From positions 270,001 to 334,000 of the forward strand of contig CAJNDS010002606.1 in assembly GCA_905221605.1 (NCBI GenBank): a stretch of 64,000 nucleotides of DNA. The letters are read 5' to 3'. Each line of letters starts with the position of its first letter. Position 1 is the stretch's first letter. This document shows, piece after piece, positions 1 to 8,521 of this stretch. The notes below the pieces were generated by a model, which was not told the DNA's origin, did no database searches, and saw nothing but the letters and a program-made list of their open reading frames with translations. Both the position numbers and the translations under genes were made by a program. This stretch comes from Symbiodinium natans (Eukaryota; Sar; Dinophyceae; Suessiales; Symbiodiniaceae).

Positions 1-53
1 ACGGGAAAAGAGAACAAAAAAAGGAAAAGCTTAAAAATGCCGAGAATGTTAGC

Positions 54-3000
54 ATGTATCACGAATACATTGAAACCGCATTTAAACCCAACGCCTCCAC
101 AATCAAAGAGGCTATCGCAAGAAACGATTATATTGAGACTGAATGTTGGGTAAATGCATTAGTAGAACATTATAAAGACTGTCCAAGAAAAAAGAATCAA
201 TTAACAAGAGAGAAGATATTAGATGTCTTGAAGATGAATGAAGAAGAGTTCAATAAAAACGGTGCTTCGATTGAAGATATGGAGGTTGTCTTTAATCATT
301 TTACTATTCCCGTGAGAATCTTTGACATCATCGGGAACTGCATTTATAAAACAGAACATGTCAATAAAAAAATCAGAGCCTTTTACGGTCTTGTTAAGAA
401 CAACCACATTTACGTTATGAATTTTAACTTATCCAGCTTGCAACAACATAAGGGAAGGGATTACATGAATTTGAAGGTGAGAGCCCCTATTGATTTTCAT
501 TTAAACAAGTCCGAAGAACCAAGCGAATATATTATCTTCGATAAGATTGACGACATTCTTAAACTACATCAGCCAACAGAAGAAGAAATCAAAGGCAAAA
601 AACCACAAAAAGAAAAAGAGTATAAACTCATTCATTCAAAAAATGATTTAATCGGTGTGTTGTGTGATATAGTAGAATCTGGTTATGAACCTAAAATAAG
701 ATATGAAGCGGGAACGATAAGCCAAATAAAATTAAGATTTATGAAGAACACTTATATAATAGCTACACAAAATTTAGTTCCTTCTTCTATAGACGGAAGC
801 GTTAGAGTCAAATGTGAGACAACATTCAACAACATGAATAAGGCGATGTTTAAATTTAATAAGGCTTTGTTTAATCCTTTGCATAAATCCTTTTATACAG
901 ATACTGACATCAATGTATTAGACGAATACCGAACCATCGTGCCAAGTGGTAAGTTACAAGACACATACCGACACATTGAATATCGCGAAAAGTTTAACCA
1001 AATGACGGGCAAAGTTGAAAATCAAGAATATCACCATTTTATAGAAGCATCGCATAAGAACGCATGCGAGATAGATATGACAAAAGCATTTACACACGCA
1101 CTTACCAAAATGAAAAAAATACCAGTATTTAACCAGTTCGACAAATGGGTAAAATACAATGGTGAGGAAATTGAGGATTTAGTCTTATACACGGTGGAAG
1201 TGTATAAGGCTAATCTGTTCTTCAACAAGCGGTTCTGCCTTTGTTACGGAAAGTTTCTAAAAGATGTTCTGAATGATGGTATCATCATTAAGTATTATAA
1301 GAAGCCTTCCTTTATATATAATTGTGATTATAAAAAGATTGTTAAGGAATTAGTAGAAACCCATATCTCAGATGATACCCAAGAAGACACCAAACTAAAA
1401 AAAGAAATCGCAAACGTGAATATCGGCTTATTGGAGAAGGGAGTAACAACAGCCCAGAAATCAGTTTTATTCAAGGACTTGCGAGAAGCACAGTTGTATC
1501 AACATATGTATGGTGGTCGGATTAATATTATCAAGCAATTCGAGAAGGAAGAAGGTTATGACGATGATGATGATGATTATGATGAGTTTAGCGATAGTGA
1601 TGATGAAGAAGAGAAAGAAGAAGCGCCAGATGAAGACACAAAAAACAAAGGAAAATATTACGTTCTAAATGTTGAAGACCGCGCCGTCTTGAAAAATGGT
1701 TATCGTTACATTAAGGAGCTTTTACTCCAATATCATAACTACAGAATATACAAGGATTATAACACACTACGAGAAAATGACATAGATGTATTCAGCGTTA
1801 AAACAGATGCATTTACAATATTAAGGAAGGACTTACAAAAGGCAATGAAGTTACTGAAGTTTGGTAAGGACATCGGCGATTGGAAAGGCGTTTTAAATAA
1901 CTTTGGTTTTCCCCATCAACAATATGAGATGAAACAGAACGAGTCAATAAACATACCCGAAGTTGTTAATGAAAGAATAATGTTAAAAGATGAATGGGAT
2001 AGTAAAGAAGCGGTTGAGAAAGTTCTCGAACACAAGCACGTTTTAATTAAAGCTTTATTCGCAGGGTCGGGCAAGTCGCATATACCAAAGCAGATACAAG
2101 ATAAAAACATATTGTTCGTAACACCCACGAATAATTTAAATCAAGAATGTGGAGTAGAAGCAGTAACCATTAACACATTCTTTTCTATCCAAGTCGGCGA
2201 AGAAAAATTGAAAGATTTTGACCATTCCTTTTATGATGTTATCGTTTTTGACGAAATTTATTTTAACAGTATTCCCGTTTTAGCAAGAATAAAAACATTT
2301 GTAGAAAAGAACCCCGACAAAATTATCGTAGCAACAGGAGACGAACACCAATTACAAGGCGTTGTGGATATAACCAACACGCAAGATTATAGGACATACT
2401 TAGACAGTTGTATAAAGCAAATTTTTAAACATTACATTTATTTAGAAGAATGCAAGAGACTAACCAAAGAGGAAGACAGAATCAAATTAAAAAATATTTA
2501 TCACGACATTTTTAAAACAGACATGACAATTAAACAGATTATTGAGAAGTATTTTAAATACACAGAAGAGATAGAACTCATTGATAATAACGTAGCATAC
2601 ACCAACGAAACATGTAGAAAAGTATCGCAACATATTAGAAAAGAAAGAGGTATAGAAGAAGAATATGTCGTAGGTGATGAAGTTATTTGTCGTGTTTATA
2701 CGAGATACTGGATATCTAAATTTAATGTTAATCTTAAGTTCAAAATAACGGAAATAAAAAAGAATATGGTAACGCTGCTAAATGAGGCTACACGGATACT
2801 ACAAGAAATAAGCCTAAAGAAGTTGAGACAAAATTTTATTTATGCGTCGTGTTACACATGTCATAGTAAACAGGGATGTTCAATAGATGGCGATGTTATT
2901 ATTTACGATTGGATGTATAATTACGTTTCGAAAGAGTGGCTTTATACAGCAATCACAAGAGCCAAGGATTTAAACAAAATCAGGTTTTACAAACATGAGA

Positions 3001-3299
3001 TAACAAGAGACATTAAGCCATCGGAGATTGAAAGGTATTTTAACCAAAAGGTTAAACAATACAAATCGCAAGATATAGAAGCAGGACGCCCAATAAATGA
3101 AGAGGACTATGTAAATGTTGAGTGGCTCATGGGTCAATTAAAAAACAGATGCACCGACTGCAATGAACCCTTTGTAGTTGAAAGGGTTGACCAAAAGCTC
3201 ACTACCAATTTAACAGCTAATAGGCTTGACAATGAAAGAGCACATTATATAAGCAACTGCAACAGTAAGTGTATCCTTTGCAATTGTTGCGCAAGATAA
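54..3299 (+). CDS. Viral replicase: PolB-like region fused to SF1 helicase and HNH-like C-terminus
   Basis: The chain is 1,081 residues from the first in-window ATG, but the frame is open to the left edge, so the N-terminus may be missing. Order seen: an N-terminal segment with ECWVNAL (about residue 30) and NNHIYVMN (about 115), possibly an OTU- or papain-like cysteine domain. Next, family B polymerase-like motifs: EIDMTKAF near 339 (motif A-like), MYGGRI near 485 (motif B-like) and FSVKTDAF near 580 (motif C-like). An acidic Asp/Glu stretch lies at about 503-525, before the last of these. An SF1 helicase follows: Walker A AGSGKS near 670, Walker B VFDEI near 732, GDEHQLQG near 762, CHSKQG near 935 and YTAITRAKD near 963. 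The C-terminus has paired cysteines and an NRLDN...CNCC pattern like HNH zinc nucleases. The helicase is secure. The polymerase call is moderate because the acidic residues are partly atypical. Its likely role is element replication. Confidence 0.72.
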   Translation: MYHEYIETAFKPNASTIKEAIARNDYIETECWVNALVEHYKDCPRKKNQLTREKILDVLKMNEEEFNKNGASIEDMEVVFNHFTIPVRIFDIIGNCIYKTEHVNKKIRAFYGLVKNNHIYVMNFNLSSLQQHKGRDYMNLKVRAPIDFHLNKSEEPSEYIIFDKIDDILKLHQPTEEEIKGKKPQKEKEYKLIHSKNDLIGVLCDIVESGYEPKIRYEAGTISQIKLRFMKNTYIIATQNLVPSSIDGSVRVKCETTFNNMNKAMFKFNKALFNPLHKSFYTDTDINVLDEYRTIVPSGKLQDTYRHIEYREKFNQMTGKVENQEYHHFIEASHKNACEIDMTKAFTHALTKMKKIPVFNQFDKWVKYNGEEIEDLVLYTVEVYKANLFFNKRFCLCYGKFLKDVLNDGIIIKYYKKPSFIYNCDYKKIVKELVETHISDDTQEDTKLKKEIANVNIGLLEKGVTTAQKSVLFKDLREAQLYQHMYGGRINIIKQFEKEEGYDDDDDDYDEFSDSDDEEEKEEAPDEDTKNKGKYYVLNVEDRAVLKNGYRYIKELLLQYHNYRIYKDYNTLRENDIDVFSVKTDAFTILRKDLQKAMKLLKFGKDIGDWKGVLNNFGFPHQQYEMKQNESINIPEVVNERIMLKDEWDSKEAVEKVLEHKHVLIKALFAGSGKSHIPKQIQDKNILFVTPTNNLNQECGVEAVTINTFFSIQVGEEKLKDFDHSFYDVIVFDEIYFNSIPVLARIKTFVEKNPDKIIVATGDEHQLQGVVDITNTQDYRTYLDSCIKQIFKHYIYLEECKRLTKEEDRIKLKNIYHDIFKTDMTIKQIIEKYFKYTEEIELIDNNVAYTNETCRKVSQHIRKERGIEEEYVVGDEVICRVYTRYWISKFNVNLKFKITEIKKNMVTLLNEATRILQEISLKKLRQNFIYASCYTCHSKQGCSIDGDVIIYDWMYNYVSKEWLYTAITRAKDLNKIRFYKHEITRDIKPSEIERYFNQKVKQYKSQDIEAGRPINEEDYVNVEWLMGQLKNRCTDCNEPFVVERVDQKLTTNLTANRLDNERAHYISNCNSKCILCNCCAR

Positions 3300-3338
3300 A
3301 ATGATTTAAAAGAATGGTTGTATTAGGTATATAGTGGT

Positions 3339-4055
3339 ATGAATAGGTATGAGAACGGGAAAATATATAAAATTGTTGATGTGGGATATAATAAATGCTA
3401 CATAGGTAGCACAACCGAAAGGTTAAGCAAACGATTCGAAAGACATAGAGAACACTACAGAAAACGCGACCAAGACAACAGAAAGACTTCTGCTTTTGAT
3501 TTGTTTGACGAGTTTGACGTTGAGAACTGCAAGATAGAACTCATTGAAAACTACCCATGTGAAAACAAAGAAGAACTGTTACGCAGAGAAGGACATCATA
3601 TAAAATTGAATGACTGCGTAAATAAATATGTAGCGGGAAGAACACGCAAAGAATATTATAACGACAATCAAGAACGACTCCTTACTGAAAAGAAGCAATA
3701 CAGACAAGACAATATAGAAATGCTAAAAGAGAAAGACAAAAAATATCATCATGAACATAAAGAACAGCGAAACGAATACTGTAAGAAATGGTATGAAGAG
3801 AATAAACAAGAACAGTTGCAAAAGCATAGAGAATACATAGAACAAAATAAAGAAGCAATGAAACGAATGTGGAAACAATACTACGAAGAGAACAAAGAGG
3901 CAATTAGACAAAAACGTAAAGTAAAACAAAAATGTGAATGTGGAGGTCACTACACACGCGACAACCGAGCACAACATTACAAAACAAAGAAACATACAAA
4001 GTTTATAAATGAATTGAATAGCCAAGCACACTTACAAAAACAAACAGAACAATAA
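3339..4055 (+). CDS. GIY-YIG endonuclease with coiled coil and C-terminal zinc motif
   Basis: The protein has 238 residues. The GIY-YIG core is at the N-terminus: GKIYKI at about residue 7, CYIGST at about 20, then an Arg/His-rich helix (RFERHREHY) and an Asp/Glu region with ELIENY where the metal-binding Glu is expected. Residues about 95-195 are very rich in Lys, Glu, Gln and Asn and should form a coiled coil. The tail has CECGGHYTRDN followed by HYKTKKH, a C2H2-like motif common at the end of GIY-YIG proteins of giant viruses and related elements. The gene starts 39 bases after the replicase stop. Such enzymes are often homing nucleases or work in repair or recombination; which applies here cannot be told. 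Confidence 0.88.
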   Translation: MNRYENGKIYKIVDVGYNKCYIGSTTERLSKRFERHREHYRKRDQDNRKTSAFDLFDEFDVENCKIELIENYPCENKEELLRREGHHIKLNDCVNKYVAGRTRKEYYNDNQERLLTEKKQYRQDNIEMLKEKDKKYHHEHKEQRNEYCKKWYEENKQEQLQKHREYIEQNKEAMKRMWKQYYEENKEAIRQKRKVKQKCECGGHYTRDNRAQHYKTKKHTKFINELNSQAHLQKQTEQ

Positions 4056-4082
4056 TAATATTTAAATCTCACCTTTATTATT

Positions 4083-5000
4083 ATGAGTAATACTAATAAA
4101 GATAAGATAATATCCGATATCTATTTTGATAGAGCGGGGTTTGGGTCACAAGCTGTTACGTATAAAGATGCTAAAGCTAAAGATAAGAGCATTACAATGG
4201 CTGACGTTAAGGCGTGGTTTGAAAAGAACATAGACAGGAAAAAACCTATGTCAGGATTTAATTCGTTTATTGCCCCTTACGCACATTATGAATATCAAAT
4301 CGACTTATTCTTTATTACAAATAATGACTTGAAAAATCAAAAGTTTAATGTTGGTATGGTAGTAATTGATATATTTAGTAAATATCTCGTAATAGTTCCA
4401 ATTAAAAGTAAGCTACAAGACGATGTATTAGCTGGGCTTATAGAAGGCATAAACAAAATGGGCAAAAAACCCGAACTTATCTATTCAGATGACGAAGGTA
4501 GCTTGAATAGCAATGTCATTAAAGAATACATCGAGGAACAGGGTATGGAAATACACAGAACCCGAACACATCCCGCGTTCGCTGAGCGTGCGATCAGGAC
4601 AGTTAAGGATATGTTATTTAAAAGAGTCGAAGCGGATGAGAAAAAGGGTAAAGAGAATATTCAATGGACAGATTATATATTTGAGATAATGATAACATAT
4701 AATAATAAAATGGTTCATTCGGCTACTGGTTTAACACCTAAAGAAGCAAAAAAGCCCGAAAACGAACTCAAAGTTAAGGCTAATATTGCAATGAATGCAA
4801 CAAAAACCCGAAAGTATCCCGAGTTAGAGAAAGGCGACAAAGTCAAGATATTTAAGAAAAAAGATAAATTGGATAAAGAAAGGGTCAGCAATTGGAGCGA
4901 AAATTCCTATACCATTGATGATATCAAAACCGTATTGGGGCAAAAACATTATTATATTAATGGGCGTGGTTATTTGCGTCATGAACTGCTAAAGGTCTAA
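4083..5000 (+). CDS. rve-family (retroviral-like) integrase
   Basis: The protein has 305 residues. The DDE core is visible: Asp74 in YQIDLFFI, Asp136/137 in YSDDEGS, and Glu168 in FAERAIRT, so the second Asp and the Glu are 30 or 31 residues apart, close to the usual D35E. The C-terminal part (KGDKVKIFKKK, then NWSENSYTI, then HELLKV) matches the SH3-like or chromo-like end of Polinton and LTR-element integrases. No clear HHCC zinc finger is seen at the N-terminus. It should cut and join the element ends to host DNA. It lies 27 bases after the GIY-YIG gene and just before the palindromic repeat array. Confidence 0.9.
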   Translation: MSNTNKDKIISDIYFDRAGFGSQAVTYKDAKAKDKSITMADVKAWFEKNIDRKKPMSGFNSFIAPYAHYEYQIDLFFITNNDLKNQKFNVGMVVIDIFSKYLVIVPIKSKLQDDVLAGLIEGINKMGKKPELIYSDDEGSLNSNVIKEYIEEQGMEIHRTRTHPAFAERAIRTVKDMLFKRVEADEKKGKENIQWTDYIFEIMITYNNKMVHSATGLTPKEAKKPENELKVKANIAMNATKTRKYPELEKGDKVKIFKKKDKLDKERVSNWSENSYTIDDIKTVLGQKHYYINGRGYLRHELLKV

Positions 5001-5044
5001 CTGTTGAAAAACCATAGTTTTCGCTGGGCACGGGTTTTTGCAAT

Positions 5045-5218
5045 AGCTTTTGCGGGATTTTGCAAAAGCTCATTTAGCTCTGTTTCTACTCATTTTAAGG
5101 GGCTTTTGCGGGATTTTGCAATAGCTTTTGCGGGATTTTGCAATAGCTTTTGCGGGATTTTGCAATAGCTTTTGAGGGATTTTGCAATAGCTTTTGCGGG
5201 ATTTTGCAATAGCTTTTG
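5045..5218. repeat. 22-bp tandem repeats forming overlapping palindromes
   Basis: Five full copies and one partial copy of a 22-bp unit start at 5102, 5124, 5146, 5168, 5190 and 5212. A separate copy lies at 5045-5070. In that copy AGCTTTTGC and GCAAAAGCT form a perfect 9-bp inverted repeat around GGGATTTT. In the tandem copies the right arm reads GCAATAGCT, so each hairpin is imperfect and shares its arm with the next. The array fills the only large gap in the viral element. It may be an origin or a protein-binding site; this is inference. Confidence 0.9.
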
Positions 5219-5275
5219 GATGGCGAAAAAACTTGACCCAAAACGGCTTAAAGGTATAACACGTTATATATTATC

Positions 5276-5854
5276 ATGGAAATGTTCAGTGAAATCGAAC
5301 AGGAGGAAATTATTGAAGAGTTCTTAGATATTATTACAATAAAAGATTACAAATTAGAACTGATTAACGAGAAGAAATGTTGTAATTGCAAGGATTATAA
5401 AAAACATAAGGATTACTGTATTCTTGACAAGTTTAAATTACCAGATAATATTAATAATAATATTTATACTTATGCATACAAATGCAATAAATGCAACAGA
5501 TACGATAGGATAATTGAACGAATAGACAATTTATATACGATAGACCCCGAATACAGTTTTATATGCAAAATGTTAGACTTATTATGTAGTAAAAATAACC
5601 ATGTCGTAAGAAAAACCGAAACTAAAAACTTTGTTCCAATTAAATACGCAATGATGAAACTTTATAATAAAAATGATGTGAAAAATATTGATATGTATGA
5701 GTATCGCCGAGATATCATGATTAAAGAATACGGACGCATTCTAAATATTCATAAAAAGGGAAACAGATATGTTTGTAGCAAAGAACGATTGGATGTAATT
5801 GATTTTGATATAATTGAAACGTGTAGGAATCGTGCGCCAAACTATCCGGTTTAA
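5276..5854 (+). CDS. Unknown cysteine-rich viral protein
   Basis: The ORF has 192 residues, is AT-rich and matches the composition of the other viral genes. I do not recognise its family. It has two candidate metal-binding clusters: CCNC...KHKDYC at about residues 35-48 and CNKC at about 69-72, together enough for a zinc-ribbon-like fold. The C-terminal half is Lys/Asp/Tyr-rich with no membrane segment. It is the last gene before the element's right limit. A small zinc-binding regulator, such as a late transcription factor, is one possibility but no motif proves it. Confidence 0.7.
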   Translation: MEMFSEIEQEEIIEEFLDIITIKDYKLELINEKKCCNCKDYKKHKDYCILDKFKLPDNINNNIYTYAYKCNKCNRYDRIIERIDNLYTIDPEYSFICKMLDLLCSKNNHVVRKTETKNFVPIKYAMMKLYNKNDVKNIDMYEYRRDIMIKEYGRILNIHKKGNRYVCSKERLDVIDFDIIETCRNRAPNYPV

Positions 5855-5944
5855 TGTAGTTTAATATTATTATTATATAATATTAAATTTCATTAGAGGA
5901 GCACCTTGCCCCAGTATTAGGCTTATTGTTATTCTTGGGTTTTA

Positions 5945-6260
5945 CGGGTTAGGGGTTTGGGTTGAGGAATAACGGGGATTTATGGGGGAAGGTGTTTTTT
6001 CTTGGGTTTAGGCTTGGGATTTTGGGGATATGGTTTTACGGGGGGTTTTGGGCTTGGGGTTTTTGGCTTGGGATTTTGGGCTGAGGAATAACGGGGATTT
6101 GGGAACATGGTTTTACGGATTGATATTTGGCTTATGGGTATAACGGGGTTTTGGGAATATGGTTTCGGGATTTTTTGGCTTGGGATTTAGCATATGGGTA
6201 TAACGGGGTTTTGGGGATATGGGTTTCGGGATTTTTTGGGCTAAGATTTGGGCGCCGAGT
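5945..6260. repeat. Degenerate G-rich repeats, about 60-bp period
   Basis: The motif ATGGGTATAACGGGGTTTTG recurs at 6134 and 6194, 60 bases apart. A related GAGGAATAACGGGG occurs near 5965 and 6080. Runs of GGG and GGGG are dense and could form G-quadruplexes. The block begins about 45 bases after the viral element ends and runs toward the first telomere-type array. Confidence 0.7.
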
Positions 6261-6333
6261 TGGCCAAATGGTTCCATAAATTTTTGGGGCAAGGTGTCGG
6301 CTTACTGGGTGGGGGGGGGGGCCTTGTTGTTGT

Positions 6334-6393
6334 GTTTAGGGTTTAGGGTTTAGAGTTTAGGGTTTAGGGTTTAGGGTTTAGGGTTTAGGGTTT
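6334..6393 (+). repeat. Interstitial TTTAGGG array next to the viral insertion
   Basis: About eight near-perfect TTTAGGG units with one TTTAGAG variant. This is the closest telomere-type run to the viral element, about 430 bases from its right limit. Confidence 0.95.
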
Positions 6394-7017
6394 CTATTTT
6401 GGTTTGTTTTGTTGGTTGCTTCCCTTTAAAGAAGCTTCGCGACGGTTCTGCTAGCCCAGCCGGGGCTTCGGCTACAGTGACCTACAGGACTTCGCCGATC
6501 TCGGCTACGTTTCCAGTTGGAGGCTACACCTCGTAAGGGACCTCAGGGTCATCAAACCTTGAATCGATTAGTTGAGAAGGCGGCTCAAGCGCATTCACGT
6601 GCCTTTTATGTCCGCGCCCTGCAAAGTTCATGAGGCAGACACACCGTAGCAGACCCACCCGAAGCATTCCTTAGGCACCGACCCGAAACCGCGCTTAAAC
6701 CCTGCTTACGTCCAGGAATCTCACCCATCCCGGTTCGTCAGTTTCTGTCCCCCTTTTTGTTTGTAGAATCCTGCACCTCGAATCCCGGAAGCCCCCCCAA
6801 CTTCTTTGCCCTTCTCCCGACGTATCTCCCGCTGTGGGGCCGCCCCGGGTGAAGCAGCGCCTGAAGCAGCGCCTGAAGCTCAAGGGAGGGGCATGGTTTT
6901 GGGTTTCGGGGCGTTGGACTTTAGAAATTTCAAGTTCTCTGGGGGGGGTCTTCCGCATCGGCTTGTGAGAAGACGTGGGTGCAGATTGGAGCAAGAAGGA
7001 CTCAAATCCCCCCAAAC

Positions 7018-7092
7018 CTTAAACCCTAAATCTTGAACAAGGAGCTTATAAACCCTAAACCCTAAACCCCAAACCCTAAACCCATTAAACCC
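7018..7092 (-). repeat. Interstitial CCCTAAA array
   Basis: Irregular CCCTAAA units with a cleaner core at 7049-7083. Confidence 0.9.
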
Positions 7093-7212
7093 CTCAAGCC
7101 CCTCACGAGCTCCAGCCTGGAGCCATAGGCAACGGCACTCCGCTCTTGCAGCCGGAGCTCCTGGGCTGCAGGCCAGAGCTCCTAATTTGGGGGGATGTTT
7201 CCCCCTTATGGG

Positions 7213-7243
7213 ATTTAGGGTTTAGGGTTTAGGGTTTAGGGTT
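7213..7243 (+). repeat. Interstitial TTTAGGG array
   Basis: Four clean TTTAGGG units, directly followed by a partial copy of the palindromic element also seen at 50,241. Confidence 0.95.
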
Positions 7244-7284
7244 ACTTATACTAACAGCTCCTTAGTCGGGATTATCGTAGGAGC
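7244..7284. mobile_element. Half copy of the TATACTAACAG palindromic MITE
   Basis: The segment CTTATACTAACAG, then CTCCTTAGTCGGGATTAT, closely matches the reverse complement of the right half of the palindrome at 50,241-50,309. Two copies far apart in one window show a dispersed family. Confidence 0.7.
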
Positions 7285-7846
7285 ATCCCAACTCATCATG
7301 CGCAAGACGGGGTGCTATGGGGCTGTTCTGAATCGAATCCCGTTTAAAGAACATGGTTGAAGAATGGGATCTTTGAACATTGCCACCAGGGCTCCTCGAA
7401 GTTCTGGGGCTTGCAGGGTATTAGAGCCAGAACGGACAAGCTTCATAAAGCGCTTATTAGGCTTCAGTAGGTTTAAAGTCGGGTGTCAGTGACTTAGTCG
7501 GCCAGGCAGCAAGCACCTCCAGCATGACTACGGATCGCGCCTTCAACGCCGCTGGACTCAGCATGTTGGGGTTTGGGGTCCCGCGGTCACGGTCAAAGCC
7601 CCTTCAAGACACCCCAAACAGAAAATTGAGGGTTTACGAAAATAAGGGGCGCCCAATATTTTTCCCCCCAGATAGTAAGATTCCCTAATAAGGACCCCAT
7701 GAAGGTACCCCCCTAATGTCGGAACCCCCCCCCCCCAAATTTGGGCATCCCCCCAAAACGCCGTTCTTCTTGCCCACGGAGGCCCTTGGGACATTATATA
7801 TCTTCCCTTATTGGGTTTAAGAGGATCACATTCAGGAATATAAAGC

Positions 7847-7887
7847 CTAAACCCTAAACCCTAAACCCTAAACCCTAAACCCTAAAA
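7847..7887 (-). repeat. Interstitial CCCTAAA array
   Basis: About six CCCTAAA units. Confidence 0.95.
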
Positions 7888-7985
7888 ACCTATCAGGGGG
7901 TTTTAAGGCCACACGTCGGCCCTGCTTGAGGCTGGCAGCGCGGGCTGGAGCTCCTGTGCTCCTCCTGGGAGAGGCAGACGACAAC

Positions 7986-8069
7986 TTGGGTTTGGGGTTT
8001 GGGGTTTAGGGTTTAGGGTTTAGGGTTGAGGGTTGAGGGTTGAGGGTTTAGGGTTTAGGGTTTAGGGTT
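7986..8069 (+). repeat. Interstitial TTTAGGG array with TTGAGGG variants
   Basis: TTTAGGG units interrupted by three TTGAGGG variants and led by TTTGGGG units. It ends about 350 bases before the signal-peptide exon of the next gene. Confidence 0.95.
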
Positions 8070-8416
8070 CCAGGTCCTAAGCAGAGACTCAACACCCCGG
8101 TGTTCCTGGGATTAATAATGCAGCCAGAAGGAAACAACCGCAGCCAGATCAGCCAGCCATCAACTGTGAGCCGTTACAAAGAATGCGACGCGTTACAATC
8201 ACAGCCCGCGCCGCTCAGCGAAACATTGAAGTGTGTGTTGGCCGCTTGGATCAAGCAGCGGAGCCTCTCAGCAGTGGGATCAAACAGGATCTAAGATGGG
8301 AAGACTTGCAGCGGCATGTTCTAATCTTTGAATCGCAACCGTATTTCCTCTGCCTTTGAGCCAAATGTTCGCGGTTTGCTTTGTGTAGGTTACACCTGAA
8401 GCAGAGGTATCGAGCC

Positions 8417-8521
8417 ATGTTGATATTGCTCGCAGCAAAGCTCCTGCTGCTGGCACCCATAGCGCATGCGGCTTGGGATAGTTTCACGCCGTGCATCAAC
8501 TTCGACTTGGGAGATGCCCAG
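8417..8521 (+). CDS. Exon 1: signal peptide
   Basis: 35 codons. A hydrophobic core of Leu, Ala and Ile is followed by an AHA-A type cleavage site, then WDSFTPCINFDLGDAQ. The donor is CAG|GTGGGA at 8522. Confidence 0.75.

Larger units (their letters stand above)
1..5900 (+). mobile_element. Polinton-like virus / Maverick-type element, right portion
   Basis: About 5.9 kb of AT-rich, intronless DNA carries four long ORFs on one strand with gaps of 39, 27 and about 275 bases. This is unlike the GC-richer, intron-split host DNA to the right. The set of an rve integrase, a GIY-YIG nuclease and a polymerase/helicase replicase is typical of Polintons and Polinton-like viruses of protists. The left end lies outside the window, and no capsid, packaging ATPase or protease gene is visible. 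The right limit is placed near 5,900, where AT-rich sequence gives way to G-rich repeats. No terminal inverted repeat can be confirmed because only one end is present. All four ORFs are unbroken, which suggests a recent insertion, a maintained element, or a viral contig mis-joined to host sequence. Confidence 0.75.
6394..8416. other. Gene-poor stretch with telomere-type runs and a split MITE copy
   Basis: No convincing gene is seen. Besides the telomere-type runs listed separately there are two short GC-rich segments with AGCTCC-rich sequence near 7,100-7,190 and 7,915-7,970, and a poly-C-flanked segment near 7,675-7,760. Open frames here are short and lack recognisable protein features. Confidence 0.6.

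Noticed and set aside
5102-5218. CRISPR-like array of 22-bp repeats
   Set aside because: The repeats are directly adjacent with no unique spacers, and the context is a eukaryotic viral element without cas genes.
7555-7795. Minus-strand 78-residue ORF
   Set aside because: It crosses poly-C and degenerate repeat sequence, has no motif and opposes every recognised gene.
6334-8069. A true chromosome end
   Set aside because: The TTTAGGG and CCCTAAA runs are short, change strand repeatedly, recur to 56 kb and are followed by genes, so they are interstitial.
8353-8370. A relic of the dinoflagellate spliced leader upstream of the membrane protein gene
   Set aside because: Only a short TTTGGCTCAA-like match exists, on the opposite strand.
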